Source of the DNA: Candidatus Gastranaerophilales bacterium
Lineage (GTDB): Bacteria; Cyanobacteriota; Vampirovibrionia; Gastranaerophilales; Gastranaerophilaceae
Reading direction: 5' to 3'
Length of the DNA: 64,000 nucleotides
Assembly: GCA_944323875.1 (NCBI GenBank)
Contig: CALUUH010000002.1
Span: forward strand, 112,476-176,475
A model generated the notes under the pieces. The model worked only from the letters and a program-made list of their open reading frames with translations, made no database searches and was not told the origin of the DNA. A program made the translations under genes and the position numbers. Below, piece after piece: positions 55,393 to 63,925 of the stretch (the stretch's first letter is position 1; each line of letters begins with the position of its first letter).

Positions 55393-56955
55393 TTAATTCT
55401 CTGCTTTTTTCTCTCCTTTTAATAAAAACATAAACGGAACTAAAAGAAAACATGCTATTGCAAAAACTTTAAAAGTTGTCATATATGCACACAGTGTTGA
55501 TTGTTGAATAAGCTGATTATACAGCATTTTACCGGCCATATAAGTAGAATTAATCATATCTCCGGCCTGATGAATAAATGTTGCTGCATAAGAACTTAAT
55601 CTGTCTGCAAATGCTGCATTTAACTCATGCATATTTTTTACCAGCCCGAACTGGTGAACCTGTGAAAATCTTGAAATCATAGTCGCAACAAGTGATGTGC
55701 CTATTGCGCCGCCGATTGTTTTTAAAAGGTTTTGGAAACCTGATGCGTTTGTCATCTGGTCGTTTCTTAATGTTATACAAGACAGGGTTGTAATCGGCAT
55801 CATAGAGAAAACAAGTCCGATACCGAATACAAAGTTTGGCAGAACAATATTCAGCATACTTATTTCCAAGTTTAATTCACTAAGCATCCAGCCGCCGAGT
55901 CCCAGACACGAAAGTCCGATAATACCATAAGTTTTATAACTCAATCTTCCGCCTAAGCCGCCAAATATCATCAGTGCAAAAAACGCACCAAGACCTCTCG
56001 GCATAATTGCAAGTCCGCTTGTAAAAGCATCATATCCCATCATATTCTGGAGCATTTGCGGCAAAATAGCAAGTGATGCCAGCAAGACTGCGTTAATCAA
56101 TATCAGCATGGTCGTACCGAATAAAAAGTTTGTGTCTTTCAATACTTCTAAGCGGATAAGCGGATTTTTGCCCTTAACCTGACAGATAAAGAACAAGATA
56201 GCACCTGTCAGAGCAATTGCCGTAAGCCAGCATATCCATGTTGCATTAAACCAATCCGCGTCATTACCTTTATCGAATACAATCTGTAAAGGTATTAACC
56301 ATACGCAAAGCCATAAAAATCCCCATTTATTAAGATGCACATTCTTTTGTTTTCTCGCATACGGCGGATCTTCAAGACATTTTTTAGCAAGAATAATACA
56401 AAAACACCCGAATGGAATATTAATAAAGAAAATATACGGCCAAGACCAGTTTTCCGTAATCCAGCCGCCCATAACAGGCCCGAGAATAGGGGCGACAACT
56501 ACAACAAGCCCGAAAACGGCCATTGCCTTGTTTCTTGCCTCTCCCTTAAAACTTTCCATTGTAATAGATTGCGCCATCGGCATAAGGCATCCGCCGCCAA
56601 AACCTTGCATTGCGCGAGCTATAACTATCATTCCTATTGAATTTGATATTCCGCATAAAAATGATGCTAATGTAAAGATAAAAACACCGATTATAAAGAA
56701 GTTTTTCCTGCCCAAAAGCTTACAAAAATAATCTATCATCGGAATTACAATACTGCTGGCCATAAGATAACTTGTCAAAACCCAGATAGATTCCTGATTA
56801 CTGACTGAATATGAACCTGCGATATGCGGCAAAGCTACGTTTGCAACTGTTTCATCCAGTGCATACATAAATGTTGCCAGCATAACCGGTAAAATTATAA
56901 GCCATGGACTTTTTGACGGCTGCCATTCTGTTTCCTGTATTATTTGTTCTGACAT
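55393..56955 (-). CDS. emrB: MFS drug:H+ antiporter, EmrB-type, paralogue 2
   Basis: 520 residues. Same architecture as the neighbour: YALDETVANVALPHIAGSYS, WVLTSYLMAS, ARAMQGFGGGCLMPMAQSI and GPVMGGWITENWSWPYIFFI. The identical GND-A-DWFNATWI block before helix 7 shows it is a tandem duplicate, now well diverged. GGAGGAG precedes the start. Possibly the two have different drug ranges or form a heteromer; inference. Confidence 0.92.
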   Translation of the reverse strand: MSEQIIQETEWQPSKSPWLIILPVMLATFMYALDETVANVALPHIAGSYSVSNQESIWVLTSYLMASSIVIPMIDYFCKLLGRKNFFIIGVFIFTLASFLCGISNSIGMIVIARAMQGFGGGCLMPMAQSITMESFKGEARNKAMAVFGLVVVVAPILGPVMGGWITENWSWPYIFFINIPFGCFCIILAKKCLEDPPYARKQKNVHLNKWGFLWLCVWLIPLQIVFDKGNDADWFNATWICWLTAIALTGAILFFICQVKGKNPLIRLEVLKDTNFLFGTTMLILINAVLLASLAILPQMLQNMMGYDAFTSGLAIMPRGLGAFFALMIFGGLGGRLSYKTYGIIGLSCLGLGGWMLSELNLEISMLNIVLPNFVFGIGLVFSMMPITTLSCITLRNDQMTNASGFQNLLKTIGGAIGTSLVATMISRFSQVHQFGLVKNMHELNAAFADRLSSYAATFIHQAGDMINSTYMAGKMLYNQLIQQSTLCAYMTTFKVFAIACFLLVPFMFLLKGEKKAEN

Positions 56956-56995
56956 TTCTCCTCCGCTAATTCTCTATGTTTAAGTCTGATATAAC

Positions 56996-57019
56996 GAAAA
57001 GCCGATTTTTCGGCTTTTC
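56996..57019 (-). terminator. Intercistronic hairpin between emrA and emrB genes
   Basis: GAAAAGCCG and CGGCTTTTC arms with a short T-rich loop and a CTTTTCGTT tail on the minus strand. It may partly terminate or protect the emrA message. Confidence 0.6.
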
Positions 57020-57044
57020 TAAACATTATATCATATTTATTTAA

Positions 57045-58043
57045 TTACCTGATTTTTACTTTCGGTACAACAGACATACCAGGGACAATGTTGTACTCTT
57101 CAGCATTAATATCTTCTGTAAACACAATTTTAACCGGTATTCTCTGTACAATTTTTACGAATGAACCGACTGCGTTTTCCGGCGGGAACATACTTGATTT
57201 TGCACCTGATGCTCTTTGTATACTGTCAACTTTACCCTTGAAAACTTTATTCGGGTAAGTATCAACTTTTATCTGAACTTCCTGCCCCGGTTTCATGTGT
57301 CTTAACTGGTTTTCTTTGAAGTTTGCAACAACCCAGACATTGTCAGGTACAACTACAAATAACGGTGTTCCAACTTGAACATACATACCTTTTTCTACAC
57401 GTCTGTTAGAAACAGTACCGTTTTGAGGAGCGTAAATTTTTGTGTAAGAAAGATCTAATTCAGCCTCATCTTTCAGTGCTTTTAATTCTTTCAAATCGGC
57501 ATCGGCAACTTTTGAACCGTCTTTTGAAAATAATGACTGCTCTGCAGTTGTTTGTTGTGCCTGTGCTGCATCATATTTAGCCTGTGCCGCATCAAGCGTC
57601 TGCTTTGAAACAGCCCCTTGTTCATACAGATTGGTATATCTTTCCAGATCTTTTTTAGCAACTTCAATATTTGTATTTGCAGCAGTCAAATTAGCTTTTG
57701 CATTAGTCTGGTTTAATAATTCGCGTTCATAGCGTGCTTTAGCCTGCTCAACTTTTACTATGTAATCTGCATCATCAATTTTTGCCACAAGATCACCTTC
57801 GTGAACTCTCTGGTTATCTGTAATGTAGACATCAGTAATCTGTCCTGCAACACGCGGAGCCACCTGAACTGTTGTTGTTTCAACATAAGCGTCATCGGTT
57901 GACTGGTACATCAATGTTTCATGTACAAAATATCCTATACCGATTACGGCAAGCGCTCCGAGGCCTATTGCAAGATATCTTTTTTTTATTTTTTTAGGCT
58001 CATGGGTTTCGGTATTTTCAATATTTTCTGTTTTTTCTTCCAT
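57045..58043 (-). CDS. emrA: HlyD/EmrA-type membrane fusion protein
   Basis: 332 residues. One N-terminal membrane helix (about 23-43), then YQSTDDAYVETTTVQVAPRV, the EmrA start of the lipoyl half, a long coiled-coil hairpin (about 95-180, KARYERELLNQTNAKANLTA) and the second half with LSYTKIYAPQNGTVSNRRVE. Bridges the MFS pump to the outer membrane channel. Co-transcribed with marR-type regulator upstream and both emrB genes. Confidence 0.93.
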   Translation of the reverse strand: MEEKTENIENTETHEPKKIKKRYLAIGLGALAVIGIGYFVHETLMYQSTDDAYVETTTVQVAPRVAGQITDVYITDNQRVHEGDLVAKIDDADYIVKVEQAKARYERELLNQTNAKANLTAANTNIEVAKKDLERYTNLYEQGAVSKQTLDAAQAKYDAAQAQQTTAEQSLFSKDGSKVADADLKELKALKDEAELDLSYTKIYAPQNGTVSNRRVEKGMYVQVGTPLFVVVPDNVWVVANFKENQLRHMKPGQEVQIKVDTYPNKVFKGKVDSIQRASGAKSSMFPPENAVGSFVKIVQRIPVKIVFTEDINAEEYNIVPGMSVVPKVKIR

Positions 58044-58087
58044 TTTTCTCTTACCTCATATTTTAACTTCAACGGGATTTGTTAACA

Positions 58088-58564
58088 TTATATATTCATC
58101 TTTACCAATTCTTCTATTGAATTTCTAAATCTTCTCAAAGATTGCTGCAAGGCATCAATTTCATCTTCTGAAAAATCGGCTGTTGTATTTTTAAAGTGGG
58201 TTTCCATTTTAATACTCAATTCTTTTAATTTTTTCAGACCCTTTTCAGTTATGCCCATTTTTCTGACGAGCCTGTTATTTTTAGTATCAATAAATCTTGT
58301 AATGAATCCTAAACCTTCCAAGGTATCAAGAATTCGACCGGTATTTGCTCTGTCTTTCAGAATAAGTTTTGCGAGATCTCTCTGGCATATTCCGGCATTG
58401 CAAGAAATTGTATCTAAAGTAATATATTCGTCAGATGTCAGACCGAGATTAAGTTTTTCAAATACTTGGTTGCCTAACTTTTTCATCAATCTGGCTGTCT
58501 GTTCCAAATCATAATATATACTGTCTGTAAAATGTTTTATTGGTGATTTTGGTAACTTTTGCAT
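58088..58564 (-). CDS. MarR-family transcriptional regulator
   Basis: 158 residues from ATG 58564 (GGAAAAGAGT upstream). The wHTH at about 40-105 contains GLTSDEYITLDTISC, QRDLAKLILKDRANTGRILD and TRFIDTKNNRLVRKMGITE, the DR-x-R wing region. It lies between the emrA-emrB operon and the divergent tolC-like gene and probably represses both from the palindromes at 58598-58633 until a drug binds. Confidence 0.92.
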   Translation of the reverse strand: MQKLPKSPIKHFTDSIYYDLEQTARLMKKLGNQVFEKLNLGLTSDEYITLDTISCNAGICQRDLAKLILKDRANTGRILDTLEGLGFITRFIDTKNNRLVRKMGITEKGLKKLKELSIKMETHFKNTTADFSEDEIDALQQSLRRFRNSIEELVKMNI

Positions 58565-58597
58565 ACTCTTTTCCAATTTGCTTTACAATTTTAACAT

Positions 58598-58646
58598 ATT
58601 GTTGTAAAAAAAATATGTTGCATTTACAACAATATTATGTTATCAT
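58598..58646. promoter_or_regulatory. Divergent promoter/operator of the efflux locus
   Basis: ATTGTTGTAAA (58598-58608) and TTTACAACAAT (58623-58633) are perfect inverted arms, a likely MarR operator. The tolC-like gene's promoter TTGCAT (58618-58623), 17 bases, TATCAT (58641-58646) overlaps the right arm. Confidence 0.65.
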
Positions 58647-58690
58647 ACTAATATACAAAATGCAAGTAGTTTAAAAAAGGAAATTTTAAA

Positions 58691-60085
58691 TTGAAAAAGA
58701 TAATCTCAATAGCACTGGTAGTAAGCATTTTAGGTGTCAACAGCATACCTGTATTCGCTGTGAATGAAGAAAATGCAAATCATGCCCCGCGCCAGTTTAA
58801 AAGCATGGTTAAGAAAAATAAACGAACAAATGATGATTATAAATTCGCTTATGTAAATTTAGATTACTGGACAAAATTTAATGACGAAATATTAAGCAGC
58901 TATATTCAAAAGGCAATATTAAATAACTATGATTTGAAAATGGCCACTTTATCTACAGAAGAATATTATCAACAAGTAAAATTACAGTTTGCAAATGAAT
59001 TGCCGATGGTGGGAGTTGGTTTTGCTCCGAATTATGTCAAAATGCCAAATGTTTCAAGCGGTGATTGGATGTTTGCTATGCCAGGACTTGTAAATTACGA
59101 GTTTGATATATTTCTTAAAAATCATGATAAAACAAAATCTGCAAAGAAAAATTACGAAGCCTCCAAATATGATGAGCGTGCGGCATACATTTCGGTTGCA
59201 GCAGCTGTCGGAACAACTTATTTAAACGTTGTTCAACTGGATAAAGTAATTGAATTGCAGGAAGAAATAGTTGCAGACAGGGAAGTAATATATGATTTAA
59301 TGCTTGCCAGCAACCGTGAAGGACTTGCATCTACCGCTGATACAGTAATAGCCAATAAAGCGCTGGTTAACGGTCAGACAGAATTATTAGAATTGAAAAA
59401 ACAAAGAGAACAACTTTTACACCAGCTTGCAGTTTTGATTGGTGAAAGCCCTGAAAATGCCGCAAGTCTTGAGCGCGCTTCTCTGGATGATATAAATTAT
59501 AATCGTGATATACCTGAAAGTATTTCAACTGATATTATTGTGCAGCGTCCTGATTATATGAGGGCAGAAGCAATGGTTGAAAAAGCCGGTCTTGATGTAA
59601 GAATAGCGAAGAAAGAGTTTTTACCGACCATTAACCTGAGTGGACTTGCTTTATTTAATACAACAAGTTTTGGAAGTTTATTTTCTACCAGAGGTATGTT
59701 GTATGCTTTAGGAGGCGCAGCATTGTTGCCTTTGTTTACCGGTGGTTCAAAAGTTGCTACTTTGAGATTGCGTAAGAATACATACGAAAGAATACTGCAA
59801 AATTATTACAAAACAAATTTGACTGCAATGCAGGAAATAAACGATTCGCTTGTTGCCGTCAAATTAGATAAAGAGAAAATGGAACGTACACTGAAACAGG
59901 CTAATTTGGAGCGTGCTGATTATAAGTACAATGAAATGAGATATAATCAGGGCACAATATCTAAATTGGATTTAATCCAGTACAAAGAAAACCTGTTATC
60001 AATAGACAAACTCGTTGCCCGGCAAAAAGTGGAATGTATGGTTGACCATATAGGTTTGTACAAGGCAACAGGAAGCAAGATATAA
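58691..60085 (+). CDS. TolC/NodT-type outer membrane efflux channel
   Basis: 464 residues starting with TTG (AAAAAAGGAAATTTTAAA upstream). Signal peptide 1-24 (VFA|VNEE). LNNYDLKMATLSTEEYYQQV, the VQRPDYMRAEAMVEKAGLDV motif and LPTINLSG are OEP-domain landmarks, repeated twice as coiled-coil pairs. No Cys for lipid attachment follows the signal. Forms the trimeric exit duct for the EmrAB-type pump encoded divergently. Terminator after. Confidence 0.93.
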   Translation: MKKIISIALVVSILGVNSIPVFAVNEENANHAPRQFKSMVKKNKRTNDDYKFAYVNLDYWTKFNDEILSSYIQKAILNNYDLKMATLSTEEYYQQVKLQFANELPMVGVGFAPNYVKMPNVSSGDWMFAMPGLVNYEFDIFLKNHDKTKSAKKNYEASKYDERAAYISVAAAVGTTYLNVVQLDKVIELQEEIVADREVIYDLMLASNREGLASTADTVIANKALVNGQTELLELKKQREQLLHQLAVLIGESPENAASLERASLDDINYNRDIPESISTDIIVQRPDYMRAEAMVEKAGLDVRIAKKEFLPTINLSGLALFNTTSFGSLFSTRGMLYALGGAALLPLFTGGSKVATLRLRKNTYERILQNYYKTNLTAMQEINDSLVAVKLDKEKMERTLKQANLERADYKYNEMRYNQGTISKLDLIQYKENLLSIDKLVARQKVECMVDHIGLYKATGSKI

Positions 60086-60128
60086 AGTATAATCATCACC
60101 TCTTTACTTTAAAAACTAAAGTGAAGCC

Positions 60129-60160
60129 CCGGCAATTCTCCAGTTGCCGGTTTTCTTTTT
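60129..60160 (+). terminator. Terminator after the tolC-like gene
   Basis: CCGGCAA and TTGCCGG arms with TTTTCTTTTT following. Confidence 0.85.
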
Positions 60161-60229
60161 GTAAATGAATTGTTACAATAAGTCATGCAGGGGACTTTAC
60201 TTTTTTATTTTTAAGTGTATAATAATGGT

Positions 60230-60517
60230 ATGAAAAGTACTAAAAAAGAGAAAAATCCACTTTACGCATCGGAAATGACACGTATAAATCGTGCAATTGG
60301 TCAGCTTGAAGGTATTAAGAGAATGATTAATGCCGACCGTTATTATGTGGATATATTAATTCAGTTTAAAGCAACACGTTATATTATAAGACGTATTGAA
60401 AACAGTATTTTAAAAATGCATTTGGGCGAATGTTTGGATACAACATTTAAAGATACTGAAGCAGCTGAGAAAAAGCTTATTGAAATAAAAAAAACATTGG
60501 ACAGAATTCTTGATTAA
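60230..60517 (+). CDS. CsoR/FrmR-family repressor with a missing ligand Cys
   Basis: 95 residues from ATG 60230. TRINRAIGQLEGIKRMINAD and DILIQFKATRYIIRRIEN are the four-helix CsoR/FrmR signature. The usual first Cys (R-Y-C-x-DIL) is Tyr here (RYYVDIL), while the later H-x(3)-C (MHLGEC) is kept. So copper or formaldehyde sensing as in classic members is doubtful. No obvious target gene adjoins; the next gene is XRE on the other strand. Confidence 0.88.
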   Translation: MKSTKKEKNPLYASEMTRINRAIGQLEGIKRMINADRYYVDILIQFKATRYIIRRIENSILKMHLGECLDTTFKDTEAAEKKLIEIKKTLDRILD

Positions 60518-60598
60518 TAGCGGTTTCTGGAATAAACGCCGGCGTTGTATTTTTGTTTGTTCAGTTTTGCCTGTCCGGATATTTATAGTGTTGATATT

Positions 60599-60817
60599 TT
60601 AAAATAGTAATAAGTTTTTGATATCAGTATCTAATACGTTTGCCATATTTAGAATTTTCAGAATAGACATATTTTCCTGCCCGCGTTCTATGCGGCTTAT
60701 ATATTCTCTTGAGACACCTGCTTTTTCAGCAAAAAGTTCTTGTGTGTAACCTTTTCGTACACGTTCTGCTTTAATGTTTCTGCCTAATTGTTTTAATAAT
60801 TCGCTGCTGTTATACAT
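60599..60817 (-). CDS. Small XRE-family HTH regulator
   Basis: 72 residues, one HTH_3 domain: GRNIKAERVRKGYTQELFAE, then KAGVSREYISRIERGQ and the NMSILKILNMANVL helix. No extra domain. Divergent from the prepilin gene 90 bases away; the short A/T-rich leader between them may contain its operator. Confidence 0.88.
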   Translation of the reverse strand: MYNSSELLKQLGRNIKAERVRKGYTQELFAEKAGVSREYISRIERGQENMSILKILNMANVLDTDIKNLLLF

Positions 60818-60907
60818 ATTACTTACATTTTACTATATTGACATATTTATTCCTGTAACTTATAATTTCTATAAATGAGAATATATAAGTTACAAATGGA
60901 GGTATGT

Positions 60908-62428
60908 ATGAAAATTATTGCAAGTATTTTTACACGCCATAAGACCGCTAAAGACGGCCAAGTCCGCTCTTACACGTCAAAGGTGAGTAAAGTGAGTAGA
61001 GTGAGTAAGATGTCGAAACAAGGCAGGCTAGCCTGCACCAACGCACAGGAAATCTCAGAAAGAAATGTTTCCCTCAACGACGCTCTCGCCTCCGGCTCCG
61101 CTATGGTTTCGGAAAACATTTCTTTCTGCTCACAATCCACAGTTCAGCATGACGGGACTCGTCACAAAGCCACAGAGTCAGCCTTATGTAAATCCTTAGT
61201 GCCTCAGTGCCCTGTCTTGGATTTGCCTGTCGCATCGTTCGCGAATAACGAGTACGCTTCCGCTTTAACTCTTCGCTCACTCGCTCTTCACGCTCGCAGA
61301 GTTTCGCCTGTAGTGCTTGCGCACAAGCCGGCTCAATCTGCTCGCTACCCGGATTTGCTCACTTCGTTCGCTCCATCCGTCCGCAAATCCGCTAGTGCCT
61401 TAGTAACTTCAAAAACGGCCGCTTTCACTTTGGCAGAAGTACTAATCACCCTCGCAGTTATCGGCGTGGTGGCGGTTCTGACAATCCCCGGTTTAATAAA
61501 GAACCATAATGAGAAGGCGTGGAGTACAGCGCAAAGCGTGTTTGAAAAACGCCTTGAAGTAGCCGCAAAACAAATGAATACCGAAGAAAAACTTGCTGGT
61601 TATTCAAGTACTATGGACTTTGTAAATGAATTGAAGAAATACATCAAAATCACCAGAGTGTGCGACAATGACAATATTACAAAGTGTTTTGACAAAGAAG
61701 TAATCTGGAACGAAGGCGAGGAGCCTGTGGATATGTCTGCAATCAAGAGTGCGGAAAGTTTTGGACTGGATTGGGGCACGGATACAGTTGCCATACAGTT
61801 TGCAAACGGTGTAAATGCAGTTATTGCATATAATCCGAATACTACTCAAGACCCGTTTAACAATCAGTTTAGCGCAACAACAAACAGCATGGCTATTCTT
61901 TACGATGTATCAGGAAATAAGAACCCTAACACAAACGGCAAAGATATAGCTACAATAAATGTGACAGAATTAGCCGGTGTAACAGGATGTTTATTTCCGG
62001 AAGATGAATTAGGATTTTGTATTTCTCAAATATTAACTCCGGGAACCGGATATAGTCCTATGACTAAGGCACAATGCGAACAAGCTGTTTTGGATGGAAG
62101 TTTAGGAATAAAAACTTGTTACTCAGATACAGATTACTGGGCCGGAGCAGTAGAAAAATGTGGAGGTATTAATAAGTTATTAACTCATGAGCAACTTATA
62201 ACTTTAGCAAAATATATATATAATGATGATGGAACAATGAACCTTACTAAAGCGGATAAGTTACTTTCTGCTTCGCCATTACTTGATTATGGTCAAATTT
62301 ATATTTGGTCAGGTCAGGAACGTAGTCAAAAATATGCATATTCCAGTTTCTATAATACTACATATTTTGATTGGTATTATGATATTCTTCGCAGTTATAA
62401 TGCTATGGCCGTTTGTCTGGGGGATTGA
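60908..62428 (+). CDS. Type IV prepilin-like protein with 172-residue repeat-derived leader
   Basis: 506 residues from ATG 60908, which has GGAGG 5 bases upstream. Residues 169-190 hold the prepilin signal, K-T-A-A|FTLAEVLITL with Glu at +5 after cleavage between A172 and F173. Normal prepilin leaders are 5-25 residues; here 172 residues precede, encoded mainly by the dispersed repeat, with no stop. There is no closer in-frame ATG than about 110 codons before the cleavage site. The mature part (334 residues) ends in the domain shared with 26716-27336 (LGIKTC, DYWAGAV, WSGQE). Likely a pilus or surface fibre subunit; whether the leader is translated is open. Confidence 0.75.
   Translation: MKIIASIFTRHKTAKDGQVRSYTSKVSKVSRVSKMSKQGRLACTNAQEISERNVSLNDALASGSAMVSENISFCSQSTVQHDGTRHKATESALCKSLVPQCPVLDLPVASFANNEYASALTLRSLALHARRVSPVVLAHKPAQSARYPDLLTSFAPSVRKSASALVTSKTAAFTLAEVLITLAVIGVVAVLTIPGLIKNHNEKAWSTAQSVFEKRLEVAAKQMNTEEKLAGYSSTMDFVNELKKYIKITRVCDNDNITKCFDKEVIWNEGEEPVDMSAIKSAESFGLDWGTDTVAIQFANGVNAVIAYNPNTTQDPFNNQFSATTNSMAILYDVSGNKNPNTNGKDIATINVTELAGVTGCLFPEDELGFCISQILTPGTGYSPMTKAQCEQAVLDGSLGIKTCYSDTDYWAGAVEKCGGINKLLTHEQLITLAKYIYNDDGTMNLTKADKLLSASPLLDYGQIYIWSGQERSQKYAYSSFYNTTYFDWYYDILRSYNAMAVCLGD
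60955..61410 (+). repeat. Dispersed mosaic repeat, copy 4, within the prepilin frame
   Basis: The core (61212-61405) matches copy 2: GTCTTGGATTTGC, TTCACGCTCGCAGAGTTTCG, TGCTTGCGCACAAGCCGGCT, CTCGCTACCCGGATTTGC and CCATCCGTCCGCAAATCC. Upstream a pair of inverted arms (AGAAAGAAATGTTTCC near 61046 and GGAAAACATTTCTTTCT near 61111) encloses a CT-rich loop. It lies in frame with the prepilin gene without any stop. Confidence 0.7.
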
Positions 62429-62522
62429 AAATGAGAGGGGTCTCTCTTATTTCTTGTTACTGCTTGATGCGGAATTTAGCTGCTTTTGGAAGGAACTTGA
62501 ATAATTAATTGATTAAGCGGAT

Positions 62523-63830
62523 TTATTCAGGTATTTCCATACACATACAGTGAATTCCGCCGTTGTAATTAGGTAATAAACTGTCAGATAGCACATTATT
62601 TTTTCCGGAGACAAAATAAACCTTGTCAACATGCGGTTTAACTGCATCTAAAAATGCCTGCTCAAAACTAAATCCAAATTTTTCTTTGAACTCCGGTGAG
62701 AGCTCCAGAGTATCATCAAGAGAAGATTTATTGGTAATATAAATTAACTCGTTTTTGTCATTTATATGTGCATTGGCATTAAGATAATTGTGGCAGTGCT
62801 TGAGAATATAATTTTTACCGGTCTCATCGCTACATGCTTCTATCTCAAAAAGCCTGCCAGGGACTTTTATAGGTTTATAACCCGCATTAATAAGAGTTTT
62901 TTTAACTTCCTGCATTGGCGCGTAAGGATTTTTTTGAAGAATCTCTTTAAATCCCATAAAATAGGAGCCCAATTGCATAAACGGAGCGCGCAGCTGCTCT
63001 CGTTGCTCCCTTGGTGTATTAATAATAAGCTTTTCAAGCTTTTTAAATCCCTGTTCCAGTGTATCCAGCATCATTTGATCATCAGCAATCAACACCTTTT
63101 TATCATTTAAGGGTCTTATAAACAGATCAAGATGAAAATCGGCCTGCGGAATAATATGAACTTTGTCAGTCATAAACATCTGTTTAAGTTCATCAACACT
63201 CAATTTTTTCAATTCAGATTGCCCTATAAGAAGTTCTTCCGAACCGTCAGGGTTTTTAGTAAGGAAATAATTCCCGCCTTTAACATGAGTTTTGTTATAA
63301 AGATTTTTAAGGATTTGTGAATTTATTCTAAATTCAGCGTCATAGATTTTTTTGTCAATAAACGAAACGCCGTCCGGAGTGTTAATTGCTACGACATCCT
63401 TTCCGTTTCTTTTAAGCTGCGGCAAATTGTAGAGAATATCAACATATTCCTGAACTTCCGGAATATTATTTTCTTTATGAATTTTATCTTGGAAGGGGTT
63501 AGTTTTAAGCTTAAAGACCTTTTGGAGCATATCTGATTTTTCGCTTTGTTCAAAAGAGAGCAGAGAATTTTTTACAATTCCCCAGAAATCTTGTGCCCAG
63601 CAGCCTTTGTGGGAGTCGTTAATTTCAAACTTGTCCGTGGAGAGTTGAATATTATTAAGAGGCTTTCTTTGAAAGAGAAAAACTTTAAAATTTTCAAGTT
63701 CGCCTATATTTTTCATTTCATCAGCAATGCCGGCGAAATTGGAGTTCATGACGAATCCTTTAAGTTTTCTGGCATCAAGCCCAGAGAAATGGATATTGTT
63801 GCAATGAGGATTAGATTTTTGAATTTTCAT
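62523..63830 (-). CDS. Guanidino-group-modifying-enzyme-like protein (PAD/deiminase fold)
   Basis: 435 residues from ATG 63830; the frame extends upstream into tRNA-Ser, which is not coding. Motifs in order: GCWAQDFWG (RD/QD-type first motif), QADFHLDLFIRP (H-x-D) and the C-terminal GGIHCMCMEIP, like GGGNIHC of agmatine deiminase with the catalytic Cys. So a five-fold pseudo-symmetric deiminase/amidinotransferase fold is likely; substrate (Arg, agmatine, protein Arg) unknown. The N-terminus NIHFSGLD has the lineage-type F-x-G motif. No signal peptide. Confidence 0.6.
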   Translation of the reverse strand: MKIQKSNPHCNNIHFSGLDARKLKGFVMNSNFAGIADEMKNIGELENFKVFLFQRKPLNNIQLSTDKFEINDSHKGCWAQDFWGIVKNSLLSFEQSEKSDMLQKVFKLKTNPFQDKIHKENNIPEVQEYVDILYNLPQLKRNGKDVVAINTPDGVSFIDKKIYDAEFRINSQILKNLYNKTHVKGGNYFLTKNPDGSEELLIGQSELKKLSVDELKQMFMTDKVHIIPQADFHLDLFIRPLNDKKVLIADDQMMLDTLEQGFKKLEKLIINTPREQREQLRAPFMQLGSYFMGFKEILQKNPYAPMQEVKKTLINAGYKPIKVPGRLFEIEACSDETGKNYILKHCHNYLNANAHINDKNELIYITNKSSLDDTLELSPEFKEKFGFSFEQAFLDAVKPHVDKVYFVSGKNNVLSDSLLPNYNGGIHCMCMEIPE

Positions 63831-63925
63831 AGAGAGAATAAACCGTGTAAAAAATAAATTTGCTAATAGGGTTGTTGACAAAAAATTTTGAGGCAATAGA
63901 ATAATTATATATCCAACGACTGAAT

